Assembly: GCA_014383605.1 (NCBI GenBank)
Contig: JACNHM010000209.1
Span: forward strand, 5,630-11,455
Length of the DNA stretch: 5,826 nt
Reading direction: 5' to 3'
From: Chloroflexota bacterium
GTDB lineage: Bacteria; Chloroflexota; Anaerolineae; UBA3071
The notes beneath the pieces were generated by a model, which was not told the origin of the DNA, did no database searches, and worked only from the letters and a program-made list of their open reading frames with translations. Position numbers and translations under genes: made by a program. Position 1 is the stretch's first letter. Every line of letters starts with the position of its first letter. Positions 1 through 5,617 of the stretch are shown one piece after another.

Positions 1-7
1 GACTAAG

Positions 8-52
8 CTGGAGGTTACGTTTTACGCATTACGTTTTACGTGCAACCTCCAG
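8..52. repeat. Heptamer tandem repeat (TTACGTN x4) bounded by a 9-bp inverted repeat
   Basis: Four consecutive heptamers lie at 15-42: TTACGTT, TTACGCA, TTACGTT, TTACGTG. A perfect inverted repeat flanks them, CTGGAGGTT (8-16) and AACCTCCAG (44-52). The stop codon of the minus-strand membrane protein (22-24) falls inside the second heptamer, so the last codons of that gene are read from the repeat. The arms could form a hairpin with a loop of about 27 nt. No T-tract follows on the minus strand, so this is not a typical intrinsic terminator. Confidence 0.85.
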
Positions 53-2637
53 ACGCTCAGCGCTGCGGCAGCGTAGCAAGCCGCTCCCGCGCCCAGCACG
101 ACGCTGAAGCCCCACGACAGCGCGCCCAGCGCCGCCAGAATCGAACTCAGCACCGAGGTGCAGCCATTGACCGCCCAGGCCCAGGGGATGAGCCTGGGCG
201 CTTGTCGTTCCAGCAGGGCGATGCCCTTGGCGAAGGGCAGGCCCATCAGGAAGCCCAGCGGGGCCAGCGTCAGCACGGCGATGACGAAGCGATAGCTCAG
301 CGGCAGCCCCAGCGTCAGCCGGAAGAGGGACGGCAGGAGCAGCGGATAGAGGATGATGGCCGCCGGCAGCGCGCCGAGGGTCAGGCGGTGCGGCAGGCGG
401 GGCGCGCAGAAGCTGCCCAGGCCGGAAAAGAGCAGCAGGGCAAACAGCACGGCGGTCATGGCATACACCGGCTGGCCCAGGAAGAGGATGAACCGCTGCA
501 TCAAGGGGATCTCCACGAACAGGTAGGCTAACCCCAGCAGGCCGAAGTACAGAAACGCCCGTCCTCTCAGGTTCCCTTCAGCCCCCTCAGTTCCCTCAGC
601 CCCTTCAATCCCCTGCTTTGTTCTCCTCAGCAGGAGCGGCCCCAAGATCAGCACCGCCGAGGCCAGCAGCGCTAGCGCCAACAGTGCCAGGAGCACGAAA
701 TAGCCGCTGCCGCCGAAGGGCTGCCAGGTCTTGCCCAGCGTGCGTAGGATGGCCGGGGTCTGCTGCCAGCGGAAGAAGTGGAAGAAGAAGGGGTGATCGT
801 CTGTGGGCGGGGCGACGGCGAAGGGGTAGGCAGCGTAGAATGCCCGCCGATCATCGCTGGCCAGCAACTCGCCGAAGGCCTGAGCGTAGTAAGGCTCCGG
901 CAGCACGTTGTAGCGGTTGATCTCTTCGGGCCTCACGCCGGGGCCGACGACGAGATCGAAGCGGCGGTCGGCGCAGAATTCCCGCACCAGGTCCACTTCC
1001 GCGGCGGTGAAGCCGCTCTTTTTGACCAGGAAGGTCCCCGTCTGCACGCCGCGCAAAGCGATGATCCCCGCGGCGGGGTCACCGACGCCCGCTCGCTCCA
1101 GCGCCTCCACGATCAGCGCCAGCGTGCGCACCGTCTCGCTGGGCGGCGTCTGCAGCCAGCGGGTGACCACCAGCAGCCCGTCCTCTTCCAGGTGGGCCAG
1201 GTACTCGGAGAAGGCCTCGACGGTGTGCGCGTAGTCCTCGGCCAGGCTGTAGGCGCCGGAGGTCACCGGGCGGTAAGGCTGGGTCAGAGCCAACTGCACC
1301 AGGTCGAAGCGCTCGCTACTGCGGCGCAGGACGCTGCGCCCCGCTTCCGTCACCACGGTCACCCGCGGGTCGCCGTAGACGTCGGCGGCAGGCGGGGCCG
1401 TGCCGTAGCGAGCGGCGGCGACCAGCAGAGGGTTGCCTTCCACGGCGGTGACGGCGGAAGCACCCCCCGCCAGCGCCGCCCACACGTCCAGCCCGCCCTT
1501 GGGCTCCAGGATGAGCGCCCGCGCCCCCGGCCGCAAGCGGTAGGCGATGGCTGCCGGCAGGTAGTCGCTGAAGGTCAGGTCGCTCTCCGGGTCGGTGATG
1601 AGGGGGACGGCAGTGAGGTCGTCGCCGTCCACGGCCAGGCCGAGTTGCGGCGGCGGCGCCGCGGCGTAGGTGTAGCTCAGCCCCGGCAGTTGCCGCACGC
1701 CGGGACTTTGCAGCAGGTCGACGCGGGAAAAGGCATTCCAATCGCTGAAGATGACCCGAGCGCCCGGATAGAGCAGCGCCTGGCTCAGCCCCTTGTAGGG
1801 CGACAGTCGGATGTCGAGAAAAGGCGGCTGTGCCACGGTCAGCCAGGCCAGCAGCGCCGTCCCTGCCAGGTAGCCCAGTAGGGACAATCCCTTGTGGTCG
1901 CCCCCCTGGGCAGGCGGTAGGGGCGAACCCTTGCGGTCGCCATTCTGGGCAGGCGCAAGGCCTGCCCCTACATGATGGGTGCGAGTGTAGGGGTGACCCT
2001 TGTGGTCGCCCTCCTGGGCAGGCGGTAGGGGCGAACCCTTGCGGTCGCCCCCCTGGGCAGGCGCAAGGCCTGCCCCTACACGGCCGCGGGCCAGGGCGAA
2101 GGCGGCCGCGGCCAGCCAACCCAGCAGCCCGGCGGCGGCGACCGTGCCTGGCCCCCCCAGTTGCGGCAGCAGTAGCACGGCCAGCAAGCAGCCCACGGCC
2201 GAGCCGGCCAGGTTAACGCCGTAGACGCGGTTTGCTCTCTCTGGGGCTGCGGCCAGCGGGATGGATACCACCAGCCCGCTGAGGGTAAAGGGCACGGCCA
2301 GCGCCAGGTAGTGCAGCAACAGGTAGACCGCCTGCCGCGGGTCCCAGGCGATGCTGTAGGAGTCGAAGGGCAGCCCGTTGGTGAGCAGGTAGCTGGCCGG
2401 TATGCTCAGGCCGAAGGCGGCGGCCAGCCAGGCCAGGCGGCGGCGCCAGCGGCCGCTTGCCAGCCGCGGCCACAGCGTCAGTGCTGACCCGCTGGCCCCG
2501 AATCCCAGCAGCGCCAGGCTCACGGCCATGAAGGCGAAATGGTAGAACTGGGCCACGGAGAAGATGCGCGTCAGGCTGATCTCGAAGACAAAGGTGGCCG
2601 CTGCCAGCAGGAAGAGGCCCAGGTAGATGGACAACAT
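22..2637 (-). CDS. Polytopic membrane protein with central spermidine-synthase-like (SAM-binding) domain, function unknown
   Basis: The 871-residue protein has two membrane domains around a soluble domain. Hydrophobic segments lie near residues 1-20, 31-57, 66-86, 101-130, 139-160, 163-184 and 255-270, then again from about 644-670 and 694 to 862. Residues about 370-520 resemble the Rossmann core of spermidine synthases: a glycine loop (ILEPKGGLDVW, 376-386), an acidic end of strand 2 (AVEGNP, 398-403), then DPRVTVV and FDLVQLAL. The aspartate-rich catalytic stretch of true aminopropyltransferases is absent after FDLVQLAL, so polyamine synthesis is doubtful. The TDDHPFFFHFFR motif (612-623) and the C-terminal VEIPLMQRF and PWAWAVNG motifs recur in this fused family as I recall it. 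The start ATG (2637-2635) follows a weak AAAGGG site. Residues 187-254, 677-688 and the last ten are repeat-derived. Sure of the family type, not of function. Confidence 0.85.
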   Translation of the reverse strand: MLSIYLGLFLLAAATFVFEISLTRIFSVAQFYHFAFMAVSLALLGFGASGSALTLWPRLASGRWRRRLAWLAAAFGLSIPASYLLTNGLPFDSYSIAWDPRQAVYLLLHYLALAVPFTLSGLVVSIPLAAAPERANRVYGVNLAGSAVGCLLAVLLLPQLGGPGTVAAAGLLGWLAAAAFALARGRVGAGLAPAQGGDRKGSPLPPAQEGDHKGHPYTRTHHVGAGLAPAQNGDRKGSPLPPAQGGDHKGLSLLGYLAGTALLAWLTVAQPPFLDIRLSPYKGLSQALLYPGARVIFSDWNAFSRVDLLQSPGVRQLPGLSYTYAAAPPPQLGLAVDGDDLTAVPLITDPESDLTFSDYLPAAIAYRLRPGARALILEPKGGLDVWAALAGGASAVTAVEGNPLLVAAARYGTAPPAADVYGDPRVTVVTEAGRSVLRRSSERFDLVQLALTQPYRPVTSGAYSLAEDYAHTVEAFSEYLAHLEEDGLLVVTRWLQTPPSETVRTLALIVEALERAGVGDPAAGIIALRGVQTGTFLVKKSGFTAAEVDLVREFCADRRFDLVVGPGVRPEEINRYNVLPEPYYAQAFGELLASDDRRAFYAAYPFAVAPPTDDHPFFFHFFRWQQTPAILRTLGKTWQPFGGSGYFVLLALLALALLASAVLILGPLLLRRTKQGIEGAEGTEGAEGNLRGRAFLYFGLLGLAYLFVEIPLMQRFILFLGQPVYAMTAVLFALLLFSGLGSFCAPRLPHRLTLGALPAAIILYPLLLPSLFRLTLGLPLSYRFVIAVLTLAPLGFLMGLPFAKGIALLERQAPRLIPWAWAVNGCTSVLSSILAALGALSWGFSVVLGAGAACYAAAALSVWRLHVKRNA
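574..609. repeat. In-frame nonamer tandem repeat encoding (X-E-G)4
   Basis: Four nonamers run without gaps: CCCTTCAGC, CCCCTCAGT, TCCCTCAGC and CCCTTCAAT. On the coding (minus) strand they read I-E-G, A-E-G, T-E-G, A-E-G, residues 677-688. The tract sits in a hydrophilic stretch (about 671-693) between two predicted membrane segments. Because the period is three codons, copy number can vary without a frameshift. Confidence 0.8.
1947..1967. repeat. Perfect hairpin inside repeat copy A (8-bp stem, 5-nt loop)
   Basis: The arms GGGCAGGC (1947-1954) and GCCTGCCC (1960-1967) are perfect reverse complements around the loop GCAAG. This forms the core of the 55-nt module, near its GCCCCTAC end. Confidence 0.8.
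2055..2075. repeat. Perfect hairpin inside repeat copy B (8-bp stem, 5-nt loop)
   Basis: This is the same arm, loop and arm arrangement as the hairpin at 1947-1967, exactly 108 nt further on, with no base changes. Conservation of the hairpin while other positions of the module have drifted marks it as the core of the element. Confidence 0.8.
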
Positions 2638-2661
2638 GGAATCCCTTTCGACATGGGAACT

Positions 2662-2682
2662 CCTCCCCCTCGCAGGGGGAGG
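2662..2682. repeat. G/C-rich hairpin repeat, first copy (9-bp stem, 3-nt loop)
   Basis: The arms CCTCCCCCT (2662-2670) and AGGGGGAGG (2674-2682) pair perfectly around the loop CGC. The hairpin is followed by GTTGGGAGGGGG. It lies 25 nt upstream of the start codon of the minus-strand membrane protein, so it falls in that gene's leader if transcription starts beyond it. Confidence 0.75.
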
Positions 2683-2764
2683 TTGGGAGGGGGTAGATCT
2701 TGCGACTTGGGATCACCACCACTCGAAGATGCCCAGATTGCTTCGATGAGGACAGCCCCACCCT

Positions 2765-2775
2765 CCCCTGGCCCC
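2765..2775. repeat. 11-bp direct repeat, left copy (possible target-site duplication)
   Basis: CCCCTGGCCCC at 2765-2775 is repeated exactly at 2909-2919, on the two sides of the nested inverted repeat at 2781-2903. The copies lie 5 bp outside the element on each side. The sequence is of low complexity, so a chance match is possible. Confidence 0.5.
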
Positions 2776-2780
2776 CATAT

Positions 2781-2903
2781 GCGCTAACTTAACGCTCGTA
2801 GTCAGCCACGCAGCGATAGCGGAGTGGCGTTTACGCAAGCGGGACGGCACTCCGCTGTGCTCCGTGCCTGACTACGAACAGGCTACAGGGCTAAAGTTAG
2901 CGC
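2781..2903. mobile_element. Nested inverted repeat of ~123 bp, MITE- or REP-like, non-coding
   Basis: The outer arms are GCGCTAACTT (2781-2790) and AAGTTAGCGC (2894-2903), a perfect 10-bp pair. Inside them are long imperfect arms at 2797-2828 and 2846-2876. These begin with a perfect 9-bp pair, CGTAGTCAG/CTGACTACG, and end with a second perfect 9-bp pair, AGCGGAGTG/CACTCCGCT, leaving a short loop of about 17-21 nt. There is no transposase frame, so any mobility would depend on an enzyme supplied elsewhere. An 11-bp direct repeat lies close outside both ends. The class (MITE, REP or other) cannot be decided from one copy. Confidence 0.6.
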
Positions 2904-2908
2904 CCATG

Positions 2909-2919
2909 CCCCTGGCCCC
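2909..2919. repeat. 11-bp direct repeat, right copy
   Basis: This is an exact copy of 2765-2775 (CCCCTGGCCCC). It runs straight into the CCCTCCC/GGGAGGG hairpin at 2916-2936, which suggests that the left and right copies were once one continuous hairpin repeat before the 2781-2903 element arrived. Confidence 0.5.
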
Positions 2920-2936
2920 TCCCTCAGAGGGAGGGG
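2916..2936. repeat. G/C-rich hairpin repeat, second copy (8-bp stem, 5-nt loop)
   Basis: The arms CCCCTCCC (2916-2923) and GGGAGGGG (2929-2936) pair around the loop TCAGA. It resembles the hairpin at 2662-2682 in composition and size. In the left copy the GTTGGGAGGGGG tail lies to the right; here the corresponding CCCACCCTCCCC-type sequence lies to the left. The two copies therefore face each other. Confidence 0.7.
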
Positions 2937-3102
2937 GAGTGTTTCATCGGCTTCATCGGGCTGACCAGAACTATAGCAGAAAGAGCGCCAACGGTCAAAA
3001 TGGCGCAGTCATGGCTCTGGCTTCCCCTTTCGGCGGATTCGTGTGAGAATCGGCGTGGAGACGCCCCAAATGACAGCGGTCATGGTATGGCTGCGTCGGC
3101 TG

Positions 3103-3111
3103 TGCTACACT
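3103..3111 (+). promoter_or_regulatory. Possible extended -10 promoter for the nfn operon
   Basis: TGC directly followed by TACACT (3106-3111) matches an extended -10 element (TGN plus TANNNT). No good -35 box lies 16-18 nt upstream. If used, transcription would start near 3118 and give a leader of about 33 nt, ending in the strong ribosome binding site. The call rests on a short motif only. Confidence 0.3.
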
Positions 3112-3138
3112 GGCCAGGGAACTTATGAGCGAAGCAAA

Positions 3139-3143
3139 GGAGG
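3139..3143 (+). promoter_or_regulatory. Ribosome binding site deciding the nfnA start
   Basis: GGAGG, within the purine run AAAGGAGGGG (3136-3145), lies 7 nt before the GTG at 3151. This is near-ideal spacing. The reading frame is open back to a GTG at 3043, but none of the upstream in-frame starts (3043, 3070, 3082) has a comparable site. Confidence 0.85.
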
Positions 3144-3150
3144 GGCCTAC

Positions 3151-3996
3151 GTGTATCCCATTCTGGTCAAAGAAGACTTAGCTCCTGTCACGAAATTGAT
3201 GGTCGTCGAAGCGCCCGAGGTGGCACGCAAAGCCAGGGCGGGGCAGTTCGTCATCGTGCGCATTGACGAGGAGGGCGAGCGCATCCCTCTCACCGTCGCC
3301 GACTTCGACCGCCAGGCAGGCACCGTCACCATCATCTTCCAGGAGGTCGGCAAGTCCACCATGCAGATGGGCGGGCTGCAGGCCGGAGACAGCTTCCTCA
3401 GCTTCACCGGGCCGCTGGGCAGGCCCAGCGAGGTCGAGGAGTTCGGCGCCGTGCTCTGCGTTGGCGGTGGCGTGGGCATTGCCCCCATCTTCCCCATCGC
3501 CCGTGCCCTGCGGGAGGCGGGCAACCACGTCATCTCCATCATCGGCGCTCGCAACAAGGACTTGCTGTTTTGGGAAGAGAAGATGCGCAGCGTCAGCGAC
3601 GAGCTGATCGTTTGTACCGACGACGGCTCCTACGGGCGCAAGGCGCTGGTCACCGTGCCCATGAAGGAGCTGTTGGAGCAGCGAGATGACGTGAGCCACG
3701 TTTGGGCCATTGGGCCGGCGATCATGATGAAGTTCTGCTGTCTCACGGCCAAGCCTTTCGACGTGTCCATCATTGTCAGCTTGAACTCCATCATGGTGGA
3801 TGGCACGGGGATGTGCGGCGCTTGCCGCGTGGAGGTGGGGGGGCGCACCCGCTTCGTCTGCGTGGATGGGCCGGAGTTCGACGGGCGGGAGGTGGATTGG
3901 GAGCAGTTGCTGACCCGTCAGCGCATCTACCTGCCGGAGGAGAAGCTGGCGCGGGAGAGGTTCGAGCAGGAGTGCTGTAGCGGGCATAAGGCCTGA
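3151..3996 (+). CDS. nfnA: NfnA-type small subunit: FAD/NAD-binding, [2Fe-2S] ferredoxin-NADP+ reductase subunit
   Basis: From the GTG at 3151 the protein has 281 residues, close to the usual length of NfnA (NfnS, also annotated as sulfide dehydrogenase SudB). With the large subunit it forms a cytoplasmic flavin-based electron-bifurcating NADH-dependent reduced ferredoxin:NADP+ oxidoreductase; this subunit carries the FAD that exchanges hydride with NAD(H). Visible are an N-terminal FAD-binding barrel with ERIPLT (43-47), a nucleotide-binding loop VGGGVGIAP (104-112), the GPAIMMKFC motif (188-196), and an iron-sulfur motif. That motif is D217-x4-C222-x2-C225-x11-C237, the three-Cys, one-Asp ligand set described for the Nfn [2Fe-2S] cluster, where related PyrK subunits have four Cys. 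The large subunit follows 14 nt downstream. Sulfide or polysulfide reductase activity is an alternative reading of the same family. Confidence 0.9.
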   Translation: MYPILVKEDLAPVTKLMVVEAPEVARKARAGQFVIVRIDEEGERIPLTVADFDRQAGTVTIIFQEVGKSTMQMGGLQAGDSFLSFTGPLGRPSEVEEFGAVLCVGGGVGIAPIFPIARALREAGNHVISIIGARNKDLLFWEEKMRSVSDELIVCTDDGSYGRKALVTVPMKELLEQRDDVSHVWAIGPAIMMKFCCLTAKPFDVSIIVSLNSIMVDGTGMCGACRVEVGGRTRFVCVDGPEFDGREVDWEQLLTRQRIYLPEEKLARERFEQECCSGHKA

Positions 3997-4001
3997 AGGA
4001 G
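3996..4001 (+). promoter_or_regulatory. Ribosome binding site of nfnB
   Basis: AAGGAG overlaps the last base of the nfnA stop codon (TGA, 3994-3996) and lies 9 nt before the ATG at 4011. An out-of-frame ATG at 4007 runs into a stop after three codons, so 4011 is the start. The close coupling supports translation from one transcript. Confidence 0.75.
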
Positions 4002-4010
4002 TGCAGATGA

Positions 4011-5480
4011 ATGTCTGAAGCAACGAAACCCAAGCCGAAGCGACCCAAGCCAGGAGACATTCCCCGTCACGAGATGCCGCGCCAGTCGCCGGAGGCGCGG
4101 CGCAGCAATTTCGACGAGGTGGCTCTGGGTCTGACCTTGGAGATGGCCCAGCAGGAAGCGCAGCGTTGTCTGCAATGCAAGAAGCCGACCTGCATCGCCG
4201 GCTGCCCCGTGGAGGTGCGCATCCCCGAGTTCATCCTCGCTGTGTGCGAAGGGAACATGCCCGAGGCCGTGCGGTTGCTCAAGGACAAGAACAACCTGCC
4301 GGCCATCTGCGGGCGGGTCTGTCCGCAGGAAACGCAGTGCGAGGAGGTGTGCGTGCTGGGCAAGAAGTTCGAGCCGGTGGCCATCGGCCGGCTGGAGCGC
4401 TACGTTGCCGACTGGGAGTTGGGGCAGGGCGTCGTGCCGCCGGAGCCGGCGCCGCCCACCGGCAAGCGGGTGGCGGTCATCGGCGCCGGGCCAGCGGGGC
4501 TTACTTGCGCCGCCGATCTGGCCCGCTGTGGGCACCAGGTGACCATCTTCGAGTCGCTGCACGCCCCCGGCGGGGTGCTCATGTACGGCATTCCGGAGTT
4601 TCGTCTGCCCAAGGGCATCGTGCAGGCGGAGGTGGACTACGTCACCAGCCTGGGGGCAGAGCTCCGCCTCGATTCGGTGGTGGGCAACCTGTACACGCTG
4701 GACGAACTGCTGGGCGAACAGGGGTACGATGCCATTTTCCTGGGCACCGGGGCCGGGCTGCCCCGCTTCATGCGCATCCCCGGCGAGAACTTCAACGGCG
4801 TCTATTCGGCCAACGAGTTCCTGACCCGCGTCAATTTGATGAAGGCTTACCTTTTCCCCGAATATGACACACCGGTGAAGGTGGGCAAGCGGGTGGCGGT
4901 GATCGGCGGCGGCAACGTGGCCATGGACAGTGCCCGTTGTGCGCTGCGGCTGGGCTGGCAGCGTGCCCTGGCCGACGGCAGCGAGCCGCCGGAGGTGACC
5001 ATCGTCTATCGCCGCTCGCGGGTGGAGCTGCCGGCTCGTCTGGAGGAAGTGGAGAACGCCGAGGAGGAGGGGGTGGAGTTCAAGCTGCTCACCAACCCCG
5101 TGGAGATCTACGGCGACGAGCAGGGCTGGGTGCGGGGCATGCGCTGCATCCGCATGGAACTGGGCGAGCCGGACGACAGCGGCCGGCGGCGACCGATCCC
5201 CATCGAGGGCTCCGAGTTCGACATGGATGTGGACGTGGTGATCGTGGCCATCGGCACCAGCCCCAATCCGCTGGTCTTCACCGACGCTGGCGGGCTGGAG
5301 CGCACCCGCTGGGGCACGGTGGTGGCCGACGAGGAGACGGGCCGCACGACCAAAGAGGGTGTGTGGGCCGGTGGCGACGTGGTGACCGGCGCGGCGACGG
5401 TGATCAGCGCCATGGGCGCCGGCAAGAGCGCTGCGGCTGACATCCACCGTTACCTGATGGGCGAGGAGATCTGCGAGTAG
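4011..5480 (+). CDS. nfnB: NfnB-type large subunit: glutamate-synthase-small-chain-like, 2x[4Fe-4S], FAD, NADPH-binding
   Basis: The 489-residue protein belongs to the GltD-like flavoprotein family and is often annotated as NADPH-dependent glutamate synthase or GltA. Two cysteine groups can bind [4Fe-4S] clusters: C53, C56, C61, C65 (CLQCKKPTCIAGCP) and C100, C104, C110, C114 (CGRVCP...CEEVC). An FAD loop GAGPAG (158-163), an NADPH-binding loop GGGNVAMD (299-306) and the C-terminal FAD motif around WAGGDVVTG (452-460) follow in the expected order. There is no glutamate synthase large subunit here, and the NfnA-type subunit lies 14 nt upstream. The pair is therefore better read as the NADH-dependent reduced ferredoxin:NADP+ oxidoreductase than as glutamate synthase. 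In that complex this subunit holds the bifurcating FAD and the NADP(H) and ferredoxin sites. A Lys/Pro-rich N-terminus (residues 6-14) precedes the cluster domain. Confidence 0.92.
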   Translation: MSEATKPKPKRPKPGDIPRHEMPRQSPEARRSNFDEVALGLTLEMAQQEAQRCLQCKKPTCIAGCPVEVRIPEFILAVCEGNMPEAVRLLKDKNNLPAICGRVCPQETQCEEVCVLGKKFEPVAIGRLERYVADWELGQGVVPPEPAPPTGKRVAVIGAGPAGLTCAADLARCGHQVTIFESLHAPGGVLMYGIPEFRLPKGIVQAEVDYVTSLGAELRLDSVVGNLYTLDELLGEQGYDAIFLGTGAGLPRFMRIPGENFNGVYSANEFLTRVNLMKAYLFPEYDTPVKVGKRVAVIGGGNVAMDSARCALRLGWQRALADGSEPPEVTIVYRRSRVELPARLEEVENAEEEGVEFKLLTNPVEIYGDEQGWVRGMRCIRMELGEPDDSGRRRPIPIEGSEFDMDVDVVIVAIGTSPNPLVFTDAGGLERTRWGTVVADEETGRTTKEGVWAGGDVVTGAATVISAMGAGKSAAADIHRYLMGEEICE

Positions 5481-5482
5481 GG

Positions 5483-5545
5483 CAGGAGACAAGAAGCAAG
5501 AGGCAAGAAGCAAGAGGCAAGAAGCAAGAGGCAGGATGCAGGATG
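5483..5545. repeat. Nine tandem heptamers, consensus CARGARG
   Basis: Nine heptamers follow one another without a gap: CAGGAGA, then CAAGAAG and CAAGAGG alternating three times, then CAGGATG twice. The alternating part (5490-5531) is also a perfect three-copy 14-mer. The tract begins 3 nt after the nfnB stop codon and contains no open frame of note. The alternating 14-mers look younger than the diverged ends. Confidence 0.9.
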
Positions 5546-5564
5546 CCTGACGATGTGATCTGGG

Positions 5565-5597
5565 AAGCCCCTGGCGCTGTTGGAGGCCGGGGGCTTT
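5565..5597 (+). terminator. Terminator-like hairpin after the nfn operon
   Basis: The arms AAGCCCCTGGC (5565-5575) and GCCGGGGGCTT (5586-5596) form an 11-bp stem with one G-U wobble and a 10-nt loop. Only TTT (5595-5597) follows, so termination may be inefficient. Its position, 85 nt after nfnB and before the next promoter, fits an operon end. Confidence 0.55.
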
Positions 5598-5617
5598 GCG
5601 CGCTGCCGGAAAGATGG

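Larger units (their letters stand above)
1878..2079. repeat. Two tandem ~94-bp palindromic repeat units inserted in frame in the membrane-protein gene
   Basis: Copy A spans 1878-1971 and copy B 1987-2079, separated by 15 nt; the right ends are 108 nt (36 codons) apart. Each copy has a short module (GTAGGG..., ending GGGCAGGCG) followed by a 55-nt module that begins GTAGGGGC and ends GCCCCTAC. The 55-nt modules (1917-1971 and 2025-2079) differ at only a few positions. Translated on the minus strand they give residues 187-254, two copies of a V-G-A-G-L-A-P-A-Q...-D-R-K-G-S-P-L segment. This segment is hydrophilic and unlike the leucine/alanine-rich membrane helices on both sides, which points to insertion of a dispersed element. 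Confidence 0.9.
2638..3150. other. Divergent intergenic region (513 bp) made largely of repeats
   Basis: The region separates the minus-strand membrane-protein gene from the plus-strand nfn operon. It holds a 9-bp-stem hairpin at 2662-2682, a small 6-bp inverted repeat TCGAAG/CTTCGA (2723-2746), a nested inverted repeat at 2781-2903, a second G/C hairpin at 2916-2936, and a repeat-poor stretch from about 2941 to 3150 leading to the nfn start. The short open frames here (for example 2864-3046) have no Shine-Dalgarno site and run through the inverted repeats, so I do not call a gene. I saw no convincing promoter for the minus-strand gene. Confidence 0.75.

Noticed and set aside
8..52. Intrinsic terminator of the membrane-protein gene
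   Set aside because: The loop is about 27 nt, it contains the stop codon, and no T-run follows on the minus strand.
1878..2079. CRISPR array
   Set aside because: There are only two long units with one 15-nt separator. The units are internally palindromic and lie in a coding frame; spacer-repeat regularity is absent.
40..2119. Long open frames opposite or overlapping the membrane-protein gene, such as 778-1881 (+) and 1316-2119 (-)
   Set aside because: They are rich in Arg, Gly, Ala and Pro and show no recognisable domains, as expected for shadow frames of a GC-rich gene. The 871-residue frame has membrane helices and family motifs throughout.
2213..2761. 182-residue minus-strand frame beginning upstream of the membrane-protein start
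   Set aside because: It overlaps the membrane protein's N-terminal helices in another frame and passes through the hairpin repeat; its composition is that of a shadow frame.
2864..3046. Small plus-strand frame of 60 codons in the intergenic region
   Set aside because: It begins within the inverted repeat, crosses the G/C hairpin, lacks a Shine-Dalgarno site and resembles no known small protein.
3927..5513. 528-residue minus-strand frame across nfnB
   Set aside because: It is antisense to a well-supported gene, is His/Ala/Leu-rich without motifs, and starts inside the heptamer repeat. GC-rich codon use explains the open frame.
5483..5545. Iterons of an origin or a protein-binding array
   Set aside because: The heptamers are simple purine-rich sequence in direct tandem with no AT-rich region or initiator gene nearby. 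A simple-sequence repeat is the plainer reading.
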